This document shows positions 29,443 through 37,799 of a stretch of DNA of 64,000 nt, piece by piece. The position numbers and the translations under genes are program-made. Below the pieces are notes generated by a model, which worked only from the letters and a program-made list of their open reading frames with translations, was not told where the DNA came from and made no database searches. The stretch comes from an uncultured Clostridia bacterium. Lineage in GTDB: Bacteria; Bacillota; Clostridia; Peptostreptococcales; Anaerovoracaceae. Position 1 is the stretch's first letter. Each line of letters opens with the position of its first letter. Location: positions 22,943-86,942 of the forward strand of contig CALHKP010000038.1 of NCBI GenBank assembly GCA_938034165.1, read 5' to 3'.

Positions 29443-30960
29443 ATGAAATTATATGATATTCTGTCCGGCCTAGACTACAATTTGATACCGGAAAATGTAA
29501 CGACAGATTATGACATATGCGATATCGTATATGACTCAAGAAATGCAAAACCCGGTACAGTGTTTGTTGCTATTGCCGGAGAAACCCTAAACGGTCACAA
29601 ATTTATAAAAAATGCTTATGATAACGGCTGTAGAACCTTTGTTATCACAGAAGATGTACAGCCGCTTTCCGAAGCCGTATATATAAAAGTAGATAATGCG
29701 AGAATTGCACTATCAGAAATGTCATGCAACTTCTTCGAAAATCCTTCAAAAGACCTCAAGATTATAGGTGTTACAGGAACCAAAGGAAAGACTACCATAA
29801 CCACTTCCATATCACAAATTCTGAACTCCTGTGGCATTTCGACAGGATTAATTGGTACAAATGGTGCTTCTTACAGCGATAAGACAATTCCCACATCAAA
29901 TACCACACCTGAGAGTTATGAGCTTCAGAAGATTTTTAGAGAGATGCTTGATGCCGGAATAAAATGTGTATGTATGGAAGTATCCTCAGGGGGGCTGATG
30001 ATGCATCGTGTAGATAATGTCGAATTTGACATTGCACTATTCACTAACATTTCACCCGATCATATCGGTCCGAAAGAGCATCCTACTTTCGAAGATTACC
30101 TTAACTGCAAGGCAAGACTTTTCTCACTGGCAAAAGTCGGCATCATCAACTACGATGACGAACACGCCGAGTATATCCGCAGCTATGCCACTGAACACGG
30201 ATGCAGAGCCCTTGGTTTTGCTATAAAGAACAAATCCGCAAATCTCAATGCAGACTTCATTGCTAAGGATATAGCTTATCACGAGAGCTTAGAAACTTTG
30301 GGTTCTGATTTTACATGCGAAGACCATGTCCACTGCTCTGAATACAGATATACAATCCATATGCCGGGAGCATTCAGTGTATATAACGGACTTGCTTTTA
30401 TAGCGGTATGCAGGCTCCTCGATATAGAAGAAAAATCTATTGCAGACGCAATGACAAAAATAAAAGTAGACGGCAGAATCGAAATAATCAATACTCTGCC
30501 CTATGCAACAGTAGTACTGGACTATGCCCACAACAAGACAAGTCTGGAGAATATCCTGACTTCACTGAGGGCATATAAGCCAAACAGACTCATCTGTCTT
30601 TTCGGTTCTGTAGGTGGAAGAACCAAGCTCAGGAGAAAACAACTGGGCGAGGTAGCATCACAACTCTGTGATTTCTGCATAATAACAAGTGAGGACCCTC
30701 GTGATGAAGATCCTCAGCAGATTATAGATGATATCACAGCCGAATTCAAAGAAGGAAGTTGTCCCTTCATTACAGAGGTAGACAGAAAAACCGCCATTTT
30801 TAAGGCTGTAGACATGCTCGAGCCCGGTGACATTCTGATTTTAGCCGGAAAAGGTGCCGAAACATATATGTATATTGACGGCAAAAAGATTGACTATGAC
30901 GAAAGAGCATGCGCTCAAGCTGCAATAGAAGCGCGCCTGGAAAAAGACAAAAAACAGTAA
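29443..30960 (+). CDS. MurE-type UDP-MurNAc-peptide ligase, paralogue 1
   Basis: Mur ligase of 505 residues expected to add the third amino acid (diaminopimelate, lysine or another diamine) to UDP-MurNAc-Ala-Glu. ATP loop GVTGTKGKTTITTSI, NTTPES at the substrate site, LFTNISPDHIGPKEHPTFED, YAHNKTSLENIL and GSVGGRTKLRRKQLGE are seen. The third-residue recognition region reads TSEDPRDEDP, a variant of the DNPR motif of DAP-adding enzymes, while SPDHIGPKEHPTFED is reminiscent of lysine-type enzymes. ACGGAG before the ATG at 29443 fixes the start; the longer frame begins upstream of a terminator. Specificity is open. Confidence 0.85.
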   Translation: MKLYDILSGLDYNLIPENVTTDYDICDIVYDSRNAKPGTVFVAIAGETLNGHKFIKNAYDNGCRTFVITEDVQPLSEAVYIKVDNARIALSEMSCNFFENPSKDLKIIGVTGTKGKTTITTSISQILNSCGISTGLIGTNGASYSDKTIPTSNTTPESYELQKIFREMLDAGIKCVCMEVSSGGLMMHRVDNVEFDIALFTNISPDHIGPKEHPTFEDYLNCKARLFSLAKVGIINYDDEHAEYIRSYATEHGCRALGFAIKNKSANLNADFIAKDIAYHESLETLGSDFTCEDHVHCSEYRYTIHMPGAFSVYNGLAFIAVCRLLDIEEKSIADAMTKIKVDGRIEIINTLPYATVVLDYAHNKTSLENILTSLRAYKPNRLICLFGSVGGRTKLRRKQLGEVASQLCDFCIITSEDPRDEDPQQIIDDITAEFKEGSCPFITEVDRKTAIFKAVDMLEPGDILILAGKGAETYMYIDGKKIDYDERACAQAAIEARLEKDKKQ

Positions 30961-30966
30961 AAAAAT

Positions 30967-31044
30967 AAGTGATATTCTCAGAAGATGCGAGTGTGTTCAA
31001 TAAAAGGAACATACTCGCATTTTCAAGATTATCACTTTTTGTTT
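30967..31044. terminator. Bidirectional terminator between the two convergent MurE-type genes
   Basis: Inner 14-bp stem ATGCGAGTGTGTTC / GAACATACTCGCAT (one G-U, 30985-30998 and 31007-31020), outer stem AAGTGATA / TATCACTT, followed on the plus strand by TTTGTTTT and on the minus strand by an A/T-rich tail. It serves both convergent genes. Confidence 0.8.
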
Positions 31045-31071
31045 TATCCAATATATTATCTTCTTTGTTTA

Positions 31072-32475
31072 TTATTTTTCTTCCATCAATGATTTCAATA
31101 CACGTCTTGCTATATTATTGTCCCCTTCCCATGGAACCTTCTTTTTTCCGATGTACATGTAAGGTTCATCACCTTTTCCGAGTACCGCAACACAGTCACC
31201 CTGCTTTGCCTCGCGAATAGCTTTTTCTATAGCGTTTTTTCTGTCCATTACTCTGTGAACATTTGTCTTGTCTGAAATACCCTCCATTATCATGTCGGCA
31301 ATCTCCTCAGGATCGCTTTCTCTTCTATCATACTGAGTCAGGAAAATTTCGTCTGCATATTTATCTGTTACTTCACCCAGTTCTTTGCGCTTGGATTCAT
31401 CTCTGTTTCCCGGTGCTGAAATAACAGCAATCAATCTCTTGTCAGGCTCCAGATATGATTTTATGAATCCAAAAAACTTTTCGTATCCGTCAGGTGTATG
31501 GGCATAATCAACAAATACATCGAAGTCCTGTCCTTCATTGATTTTTTCTGCTCTTCCGGCAATCTGACTTATATCAGCAGCCTTTCTTCTAATCAGTTCC
31601 ATTGGTGCTCCAGCATTATGCATTGCAGCAATTGCAGCAAGTAAATTATATACATTGTATTCACCCAACAGGTTTGTTTCAAAATGAACAACTCCTTCGG
31701 AATATACCAAATCAAAGGAACTTCCGCTACCGAAGCACTTCACGTTTTCTGCCCTGTAATCAGCCTCATTCTCTATGCCATAAGTGATGACCTTCGCCGA
31801 AGTACATGTTCTCAGTGCATCCAATGTAGGGCTGTCAGCATTCAAAACAGCAGCTGATGTATCAGCCAGTTCCTCAAACATCTTTCGCTTTGCAGCGAAG
31901 TATTCTTCCATGGTCTTATGATAATCGAGATGGTCATGGGTAAGGTTCGTAAAAATTGCATAATCAAAATCGACTGCATCAACTCTTCCCATAGCAAGTC
32001 CCTGGGAACTTGCCTCAAGAGCAACTGCTTCAGCACCCTTCTTTTTCATCGAATACAGCGAATTGTGGAGAGTTACTGCGTTTGGAGTCGTAAGACCTCC
32101 TTCAATAACAAAATCCCTAAACCTTGTTGCAATAGTTCCTATATATCCGCAAGGCTTAACCTCATCAAAAATCTGCTGGATTATGTTAGTCACAGTAGTC
32201 TTTCCGTTGGTTCCTGTTACTCCGAATACTGTCATCTTCTTTGTGATATCTTCAAAGTAAATCTTACAGGCAAAGTTCATAGCCTCCACAGTATCCGGAA
32301 CCTGTATATAGTTAACACCCTCTCGCTTGTTTTTTAAAGGTTTTGAATGAAAAATTACAGAGGCTCCATTGTTGATTGCATCATCGATAAAATCGTGCCC
32401 ATCAAGTTCGTTTCCAATAATGCAGATAAAAGTATCGCCTTTTTTCACTTTTCTTGAATCAATAACTAAGCTCAT
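31072..32475 (-). CDS. MurE-type UDP-MurNAc-peptide ligase, paralogue 2
   Basis: Second Mur ligase (467 residues). ATP loop GVTGTNGKTTVTNII, TTPNAVTLHNSL, EASSQGLAMGRVDAVDFD, FTNLTHDHLDYHKTMEEYF (the pattern of Bacillus/E. coli DAP-type enzymes), VDYAHTPDGYEKFFGF and APGNRDESKRKELGE. The usual DNPR position reads TQYDRRESDP, so the canonical DAP-recognition motif is altered. It starts at VIDSRKVKKGDTF and so lacks about 25 residues of the N-terminal domain compared with paralogue 1; GAGAGGA before the ATG supports the start. It faces paralogue 1 across a shared terminator. Confidence 0.83.
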   Translation of the reverse strand: MSLVIDSRKVKKGDTFICIIGNELDGHDFIDDAINNGASVIFHSKPLKNKREGVNYIQVPDTVEAMNFACKIYFEDITKKMTVFGVTGTNGKTTVTNIIQQIFDEVKPCGYIGTIATRFRDFVIEGGLTTPNAVTLHNSLYSMKKKGAEAVALEASSQGLAMGRVDAVDFDYAIFTNLTHDHLDYHKTMEEYFAAKRKMFEELADTSAAVLNADSPTLDALRTCTSAKVITYGIENEADYRAENVKCFGSGSSFDLVYSEGVVHFETNLLGEYNVYNLLAAIAAMHNAGAPMELIRRKAADISQIAGRAEKINEGQDFDVFVDYAHTPDGYEKFFGFIKSYLEPDKRLIAVISAPGNRDESKRKELGEVTDKYADEIFLTQYDRRESDPEEIADMIMEGISDKTNVHRVMDRKNAIEKAIREAKQGDCVAVLGKGDEPYMYIGKKKVPWEGDNNIARRVLKSLMEEK

Positions 32476-32516
32476 ATAAACAATCCTCTCTGTTTTTAGT
32501 TTAGAGTTTCGATCTT

Positions 32517-33287
32517 TTACAGTTCAAAGTCATCAGCCAAAACAGGAGCATCATATATAAATGCAGGCATCAGTTCTAGCTTAAACTTATTCCATCTTCT
32601 CTTGTTGTCGATTTTTTTCTTTGTTTCTTCATCCTCACATACGCCTGTTCTGATATATCTGTCAAGAGCGGCATATGTAAATCCGAGATTCTGCTCATCT
32701 GTCAGTCCCGAAAGACCATCAATCGGAGTTTTGTTTACAAGATTTTCCGGAAGCTTCAGTTCAGTTCCCACAGCTTTTACTTCTTGAACAGTCAGCTTGG
32801 AAAGTGGGCTGAAGTCCCCTGCCATATCTCCGTACCTTGTTGAATAGCCAACCCAGTCTTCCGAAAGATTACATGTATTTGCAACCCTTCCGTTCATTGA
32901 CTGAGCAACTGCATATACCATAGTCATTCTCAGTCTCGCAGGAAGATTAGTTCTTGTCTGCTTGCTCAATTCACAGTCAAGATTCTCATCAAGTTGCCTG
33001 ATTGCGGCATCAAATGCCTCTTTTATATTTATTATCGTATATTTGATTCCAAGGTGTTTTACCAACTGTAGGGAAGCGTCAATATCTGCCTGCTCACCAT
33101 TAGGAAGAAGCACTCCGAACACTCTATCCTTGCCGAGAGCCTCTGCACAAAGTCCCGCAACTACAGAACTGTCCTTGCCACCACTGATTGCAACAACTGC
33201 ATTGCAGTTACTTCCGTTTTTATCAAAAAAATCTCTAATCCATAATACACATTCATCTTTTACTTTTTTTGCGTCAAAACTATACAC
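32517..33287 (-). CDS. nadE: NH3-dependent NAD+ synthetase
   Basis: Amidates deamido-NAD using ammonia and ATP. The PP-loop AISGGKDSSVVAGLCAEALG is near the N-terminus, TCNLSEDWVGYSTRYGDMAGDFSPLSKL is the deamido-NAD region, and there is no glutaminase domain. The longest frame begins at a TTG whose following bases are themselves the GGAGG ribosome site, so the GTG at 33287 (VYSFDAKKV) is the likely start, giving 256 residues. Palindromic DNA overlaps its promoter. It lies 41 bp upstream of murE paralogue 2 and may be co-transcribed with it. Confidence 0.93.
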   Translation of the reverse strand: MYSFDAKKVKDECVLWIRDFFDKNGSNCNAVVAISGGKDSSVVAGLCAEALGKDRVFGVLLPNGEQADIDASLQLVKHLGIKYTIINIKEAFDAAIRQLDENLDCELSKQTRTNLPARLRMTMVYAVAQSMNGRVANTCNLSEDWVGYSTRYGDMAGDFSPLSKLTVQEVKAVGTELKLPENLVNKTPIDGLSGLTDEQNLGFTYAALDRYIRTGVCEDEETKKKIDNKRRWNKFKLELMPAFIYDAPVLADDFEL

Positions 33288-33331
33288 CTGATAAACCTCC
33301 AAGCTGTACTTTATATTCTTTCTGATTTAAC

Positions 33332-33350
33332 ATACTTTGAAAGTATAACA
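33332..33350 (-). promoter_or_regulatory. nadE extended -10 promoter overlapped by a palindrome
   Basis: Minus strand TGTTATACT (33342-33350) is an extended -10; no good -35 is seen. It overlaps a 15-bp perfect palindrome ATACTTT-G-AAAGTAT (33332-33346), a plausible repressor site for NAD homeostasis. Which regulator would bind is unknown. Confidence 0.5.
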
Positions 33351-33400
33351 TATCATAATGTAAAACTATATATATTTTTTGTGAAAAAAACAAGAAAACA

Positions 33401-33440
33401 GTGTCAAAATAGGTGTCAGAAAACTTTTTTGTGGTAAAAT
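33401..33440 (+). promoter_or_regulatory. Extended -10 promoter and GTGTCA repeats for the hyd operon
   Basis: Plus strand TGTGGTAAAAT (33430-33440) is a TRTGn-extended -10 with no clear -35. Two direct GTGTCA repeats (33401-33406 and 33413-33418) lie 12 bp apart over the -35 region and may be an activator or repressor site. Confidence 0.55.
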
Positions 33441-33486
33441 ATATCGTGTATACATTAAAAAAAGAACTTATCAGACGAGGTAACTT

Positions 33487-33729
33487 ATGAAAAACAAAGT
33501 GGCAATAATATCAATAATAGTAAAAGATACAACACTTGCTGAAGAAGTCAACAGCCATCTTCACAATTACAGAGAATATGTAATCGGAAGAATGGGACTT
33601 CCCTATCGCGAAAAAGACATGAATATAATCTGCGTTGCTCTCGATGCTCCGTCAGATGTTCTCAATGCTCTAGCCGGAAAACTCGGAGCTATAGACGGAG
33701 TAAAAAGCAAAGTAATATACGGAGAATAG
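33487..33729 (+). CDS. TM1266-family iron-only hydrogenase system putative regulator
   Basis: Eighty-residue protein with an ACT/NikR-C-like fold pattern: KVAIISIIVKDTTLAEEVNSH, IGRMGLPYREKDMNIICVAL and a C-terminal AGKLGAIDGVKSKVIYG. TM1266-type proteins accompany HydE/F/G in many anaerobes and are annotated as putative regulators; there is no helix-turn-helix, so DNA binding is unproven. It is the first gene of the hyd operon; GAGGTAA precedes the ATG and hydE starts 2 bp after its stop. Confidence 0.88.
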   Translation: MKNKVAIISIIVKDTTLAEEVNSHLHNYREYVIGRMGLPYREKDMNIICVALDAPSDVLNALAGKLGAIDGVKSKVIYGE

Positions 33730-33731
33730 AC

Positions 33732-34787
33732 ATGAAGCTAAAAATGATAGATGCCATTGACAAACTGGCTGATTCACAAATGCCGGATGATAATATACTT
33801 TCAAGACTGATAATTACAGAAGACACAGATGTCTTAAACTACCTGACAGAAACTGCCGTCAGAAAGAGAAAAGAAGTTTACGGAAACACAATATATATAC
33901 GAGGCCTTATTGAATTTACAAACATCTGCAAAAATAACTGCTATTACTGCGGAATAAGAGCATCTTCCGGACATATCCAAAGATACCGACTTACCCCTGA
34001 CGAAATTCTTGATTGTTGTGAAAATGGATACAATCTGGGGTTTCGCACCTTTGTTCTTCAGGGAGGAGAAGATCTCTTCTGGAACGACGATAATCTCACA
34101 GAACTCGTAAGAAAGATAAGATCAAAGTATCCGGACTGTGCAATAACCCTTTCTGTAGGCGAAAGATCAAGGGAAAGCTATGAGAAACTCTTTGAGGCTG
34201 GTGCAGACAGATATCTGCTCCGCCATGAATCTGCAACAAAGTCTCATTACGAACAGCTTCATCCTGCGGAAATGAATTATGAAAACAGAATCCGGGCGCT
34301 TCTGGATTTAAAAGAAATCGGATATCAGACCGGTTGTGGATTTATGGTGGGCTCACCTTACCAGACTATATCTCACCTGATTGCGGACCTCAAATTCATA
34401 AAAAAATTTGAGCCTGCGATGGTTGGAATAGGCCCTTTTATACCGGCCTCAAAAACTCCTTTTGCAAGGGAACCCCGCGGATCGGCAGCCCTTACAGTCA
34501 GATTGCTTTCCATAATCAGAATTATGATACCTTCTGTACTTTTGCCGGCCACTACAGCTCTCGGAACGGTTTCTTCTGACGGCAGAACCAGGGGAATCCT
34601 TGCAGGTGCAAATGTTATCATGCCTAACCTCTCACCGGGAGGAGTCAGAAAAAAATATTCAATATATGACAATAAGCTAAACACAGGCTGTGAAGCCGCT
34701 GAACAGATAGAAAAACTAGCCACTTCAATGAAAGAAATCGGCTACGAAATTGCTGTAGATCGCGGAGATAATCCCGATTACAAATAA
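33732..34787 (+). CDS. hydE: [FeFe]-hydrogenase H-cluster radical SAM maturase HydE
   Basis: Radical SAM enzyme acting in H-cluster assembly, downstream of HydG's iron-cysteine-CO/CN product in current models of dithiomethylamine-ligand synthesis. The [4Fe-4S]-SAM motif is NICKNNCYYCGIRAS (CxxxCxxC, about residues 63-73); FVLQGGEDLFW and RHESATKSHYEQLHP are HydE hallmarks. Length 351. It sits between the TM1266 gene and hydG; GGAG overlaps the upstream stop region. Confidence 0.95.
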   Translation: MKLKMIDAIDKLADSQMPDDNILSRLIITEDTDVLNYLTETAVRKRKEVYGNTIYIRGLIEFTNICKNNCYYCGIRASSGHIQRYRLTPDEILDCCENGYNLGFRTFVLQGGEDLFWNDDNLTELVRKIRSKYPDCAITLSVGERSRESYEKLFEAGADRYLLRHESATKSHYEQLHPAEMNYENRIRALLDLKEIGYQTGCGFMVGSPYQTISHLIADLKFIKKFEPAMVGIGPFIPASKTPFAREPRGSAALTVRLLSIIRIMIPSVLLPATTALGTVSSDGRTRGILAGANVIMPNLSPGGVRKKYSIYDNKLNTGCEAAEQIEKLATSMKEIGYEIAVDRGDNPDYK

Positions 34788-34840
34788 ATCAAAACTGCTG
34801 ACGGGAAAGATTCATCTGACCCGAAAGAAAGGAAAAAATT

Positions 34841-36271
34841 ATGTACAACCCAAAATCATTACATGCAGAAGAATTCATCTCCCATGATGAGATTCTAGAA
34901 ACTCTTGCCTATGCGCAGGAAAACAAGGACAACAGAGAACTCGTAGATCAGATTCTCGAAAAGGCATACAAAGAAAAAGGAATTGACCATAAGGAAGCTT
35001 CCGTTCTGCTTGCTTGCGAATACGAAGATGTTCTTGAGAAAATCTTTGCTCTTGCACAGAAAATAAAAAAAGATTTCTATGGAAACAGAATCGTAATGTT
35101 TGCGCCTCTGTATCTTTCCAACTACTGCGTAAATGGATGTGTTTACTGTCCCTATCATCATCAAAACAAACACATTTCAAGAAAAAAGCTTACACAGGAA
35201 GAAATCAAACAGGAAGTTATCGCACTTCAGGATATGGGTCACAAGAGACTTGCCCTAGAGGCCGGCGAAGACCCTGTTAACAATCCGATAGAATATATCC
35301 TCGAATCAATCAAAACAATCTATTCTATCAAGCATAAGAACGGTGCAATAAGAAGAGTTAATGTAAATATAGCAGCAACTACCGTAGAAGAGTATCGTAT
35401 GTTAAAAGAAGCCGGAATCGGCACATACATACTTTTCCAAGAAACATATAACAAAGAAAAATATGAAGAGCTTCACCTTGTTGGACCTAAGCACAACTAC
35501 AACTGGCATACAGAAGCTATGGATAGAGCAATGGAAGGTGGCATAGATGACGTAGGCCTTGGTGTTCTCTTTGGTCTTGATACATATAGCTATGAACTTG
35601 CCGGACTTCTTATGCATGCAGAACATCTCGAAGCAGTTCACGGTGTCGGCCCTCACACAATCAGTGTTCCAAGAGTAAGACCTGCTGACGATATCGATCC
35701 TGCTGACTTTGATGCAGGTGTTGACGGTGGACTTACTGATGACATGTTTGCAAAGATTATTGCAATAATAAGAATTGCGGTTCCTTATACAGGGATGATT
35801 ATGTCAACAAGAGAAAGCAAAGAAATGAGAGACAGAGGACTTCATATAGGTATTTCTCAGATTAGCGGTGCTTCCAAAACAAGCGTAGGCGGATATGTTG
35901 AACCTGAAGCAGAAGACGACAATTCAGCTCAGTTTGATGTAAATGATAACCGTACCCTCGATGAAGTTGTAAGATGGCTCATGGAGCTTGGCTACATTCC
36001 AAGTTTCTGTACAGCTTGCTATAGAGAAGGACGTACAGGTGACAGATTCATGTCCCTTTGCAAGAGCGGACAGATTCAGAACTGCTGTCACCCAAATGCG
36101 TTGATGACTCTCAAAGAATACCTTGTGGATTATGCTTCAGAAGAAACTCTTGAAATAGGCGAAAAGGTTATCGCAGATTCACTCAAAGACATTCCAAAAG
36201 AAAAGGTTCGTAAAATTGCAGAAGAATATATAAAAGAAATTGAAAACGGAAAACGTGATTTCAGATTCTAG
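34841..36271 (+). CDS. hydG: [FeFe]-hydrogenase maturase HydG (tyrosine lyase)
   Basis: Radical SAM lyase that splits tyrosine to give CO, CN- and p-cresol for the H-cluster. The N-terminal cluster motif is CVNGCVYCPYHHQNK (CxxxCxxC); the second, dangler-iron cluster is carried by the C-terminal CTACYREGRTGDRFM...CKSG region. TISVPRVRPADDIDP and GISQISGASKTSVGGY are typical. Length 476 matches the family. AAAGAAAGGA lies before the ATG; hydF follows by 10 bp. Confidence 0.96.
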   Translation: MYNPKSLHAEEFISHDEILETLAYAQENKDNRELVDQILEKAYKEKGIDHKEASVLLACEYEDVLEKIFALAQKIKKDFYGNRIVMFAPLYLSNYCVNGCVYCPYHHQNKHISRKKLTQEEIKQEVIALQDMGHKRLALEAGEDPVNNPIEYILESIKTIYSIKHKNGAIRRVNVNIAATTVEEYRMLKEAGIGTYILFQETYNKEKYEELHLVGPKHNYNWHTEAMDRAMEGGIDDVGLGVLFGLDTYSYELAGLLMHAEHLEAVHGVGPHTISVPRVRPADDIDPADFDAGVDGGLTDDMFAKIIAIIRIAVPYTGMIMSTRESKEMRDRGLHIGISQISGASKTSVGGYVEPEAEDDNSAQFDVNDNRTLDEVVRWLMELGYIPSFCTACYREGRTGDRFMSLCKSGQIQNCCHPNALMTLKEYLVDYASEETLEIGEKVIADSLKDIPKEKVRKIAEEYIKEIENGKRDFRF

Positions 36272-36281
36272 GTGATGGATT

Positions 36282-37508
36282 ATGGCAAATAGTTTAAATA
36301 GCACGCCAAATGCAAACAGAATACAGATAAGCTTCTTTGGTCGCAGAAATGCCGGAAAATCAAGTGTTGTCAATGCTCTTACAGGTCAGCCGGTTTCTAT
36401 AGTATCCGATACAAAAGGAACTACCACCGATCCCGTAAGCAAATCCATGGAAATACTTCCAATCGGTCCCGTCAATATAATTGATACAGCCGGAATCGAC
36501 GACGAGGGAGAAATCGGCAGTGCAAGAATCAGCCGCTCTTTGAGAATTCTCGCAAAGACAGATATTGCAGTGCTTGTAGTTGATTCAACTCTTGAAATTT
36601 CAGATTACGAAATAAATCTGATAGAAAAATTCCAAAAGAGAAACATTCCGTTTATCTTGCTTTTGAACAAAACCGATCTTCTAGGCTCTGATTTTGAAAA
36701 TGCAAAACATGCCTTTGATAAATTAGCAAAAGAGCTAGGCTGCCCTGCCGTGTACTTTTCGGCAGTTTCCAAAGAAGGCATTAATGAGTTAAAAAAAGCA
36801 ATTATAGAAGTTTGTGGAAATCAAAAGGATAAATCACTTCTCGGTGATGTTTTGTCACCTGACAAAATGGTAATTTTGGTTACACCAATTGATGAATCAG
36901 CACCGAAAGGGAGACTTATCCTTCCACAAGTTCAGACAATCAGAGATATCCTAGACTCCCACTGTATGTGTGCAGTGGTTCAATTTGAGCAGCTGCAAGA
37001 CGCACTTGCTCTTTTAAAAGAACCTCCATTTGCAGTGGTTACAGACAGCCAGATTTTTGACAAAGTCAAAGAAGAGGTTCCTGATAATATCTATCTCACA
37101 TCCTTTTCTATTCTGTTCGCCAGATTCAAAGGAATTCTGGACACTGCAGCAGAAGGTGCATTTTATGCGGATAAGCTTCAGACCGGAGATACTGTCCTTA
37201 TTTCAGAAGGTTGCACTCATCATAGACAATGCAATGATATAGGAACCGTTAAACTTCCTTCGTGGATAGAAAAATTCTGCGGCAAAAAACTAAATTTTGA
37301 ATTTACATCGGGCGGGGATTTCCCTGAAGATTTGAGCAAATTCAGCCTTATAGTCCATTGCGGCGGGTGCATGCTCAACGAAAAAGAAATGGAATACCGC
37401 ATGAGTTGTGCGAAACTGCAGGATATTCCATTTACAAATTACGGAATCCTGATAGCTCATATGAACGGAATCCTGAGAAGAAGTCTGAAAATCTTCGAAA
37501 AAAAATAA
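36282..37508 (+). CDS. hydF: [FeFe]-hydrogenase maturation GTPase HydF
   Basis: GTPase and scaffold that delivers the 2Fe subcluster to apo-hydrogenase. N-terminal GTPase: FGRRNAGKSSVVNAL (G1), DTKGTTTDPV (G2), DTAGIDDEGE (G3), NKTDL (G4). The C-terminal cluster domain has EGCTHHRQCNDIG and VHCGGCMLN, the CxH...HCxxC ligand set. Length 408. Last gene of the operon, ending before a strong terminator at 37545-37580. No hydrogenase structural gene is in the window. Confidence 0.96.
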   Translation: MANSLNSTPNANRIQISFFGRRNAGKSSVVNALTGQPVSIVSDTKGTTTDPVSKSMEILPIGPVNIIDTAGIDDEGEIGSARISRSLRILAKTDIAVLVVDSTLEISDYEINLIEKFQKRNIPFILLLNKTDLLGSDFENAKHAFDKLAKELGCPAVYFSAVSKEGINELKKAIIEVCGNQKDKSLLGDVLSPDKMVILVTPIDESAPKGRLILPQVQTIRDILDSHCMCAVVQFEQLQDALALLKEPPFAVVTDSQIFDKVKEEVPDNIYLTSFSILFARFKGILDTAAEGAFYADKLQTGDTVLISEGCTHHRQCNDIGTVKLPSWIEKFCGKKLNFEFTSGGDFPEDLSKFSLIVHCGGCMLNEKEMEYRMSCAKLQDIPFTNYGILIAHMNGILRRSLKIFEKK

Positions 37509-37544
37509 ATCTATAGACCCCAAAACACAAAATAATCTATAACG

Positions 37545-37580
37545 AAAAAATGGCAGTAACCCGAGTTACCGCCATTTTTT
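37545..37580. terminator. Terminator after hydF (symmetric)
   Basis: Stem AAAAAATGGC / GCCATTTTTT enclosing TAAC / GTTA, with T-runs on both strands. It ends hydF on the plus strand and could end a minus-strand transcript from the promoter at 37669-37696. Confidence 0.88.
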
Positions 37581-37662
37581 CTTTTCTCTCCATCCCAATG
37601 CTTGAGCTTATGACTTTTTCTTGTAAGTAGTCACTTTAAAAATTTCTTCTGAACTGTTCTTA
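37545..37662 (-). ncRNA. Candidate small RNA convergent with hydF
   Basis: A minus-strand promoter (37669-37696) would start a transcript near 37662 that ends at the symmetric terminator (37545-37580), giving about 118 nt. No convincing reading frame is present; GTAAG...CTTAC and TGAC...GTCA pairs suggest some folding. The overlap with the hydF terminator would make its 3' end antisense to the hydF 3' end. Based only on promoter plus terminator; low certainty. Confidence 0.3.
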
Positions 37663-37668
37663 CTCACC

Positions 37669-37696
37669 ATTATACATATTTTTGAATGATTGTCAC
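37669..37696 (-). promoter_or_regulatory. Orphan minus-strand promoter
   Basis: Minus strand: -35 GTGACA (37691-37696), 16-nt spacer, -10 TATAAT (37669-37674). It points at the 3' end of hydF with no gene in its path. Confidence 0.45.
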
Positions 37697-37712
37697 TGAC
37701 ACAAGTGTCAGT
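37695..37712. promoter_or_regulatory. 18-bp palindrome at the orphan promoter
   Basis: ACTGACAC aa GTGTCAGT, perfect 8-bp arms, abutting the -35 of the orphan minus-strand promoter. Its GTGTCA half-site also occurs twice upstream of the hyd operon. Confidence 0.5.
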
Positions 37713-37739
37713 AAGAGCGTAAAATATGCAAATTTTTCC

Positions 37740-37794
37740 AAAAAAATGAGACGTCCCCATTAACGTTACATTTCCGTTAAAGGGACTGTCTCAT
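37740..37794 (-). terminator. Terminator after the DUF436 gene
   Basis: Long hairpin on the minus strand: ATGAGAC / GTCTCAT outer arms, GTCCC / GGGAC (one bulge), inner TTAACG / CGTTAA, followed by seven T. It ends the cdaA to DUF436 run. Confidence 0.85.
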
Positions 37795-37799
37795 GGCTA

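Noticed and set aside
29039..29548. A 169-codon minus-strand open frame across rpsT
   Set aside because: It is the shadow of rpsT; the plus-strand S20 protein is unmistakable, with promoter, ribosome site and terminator.
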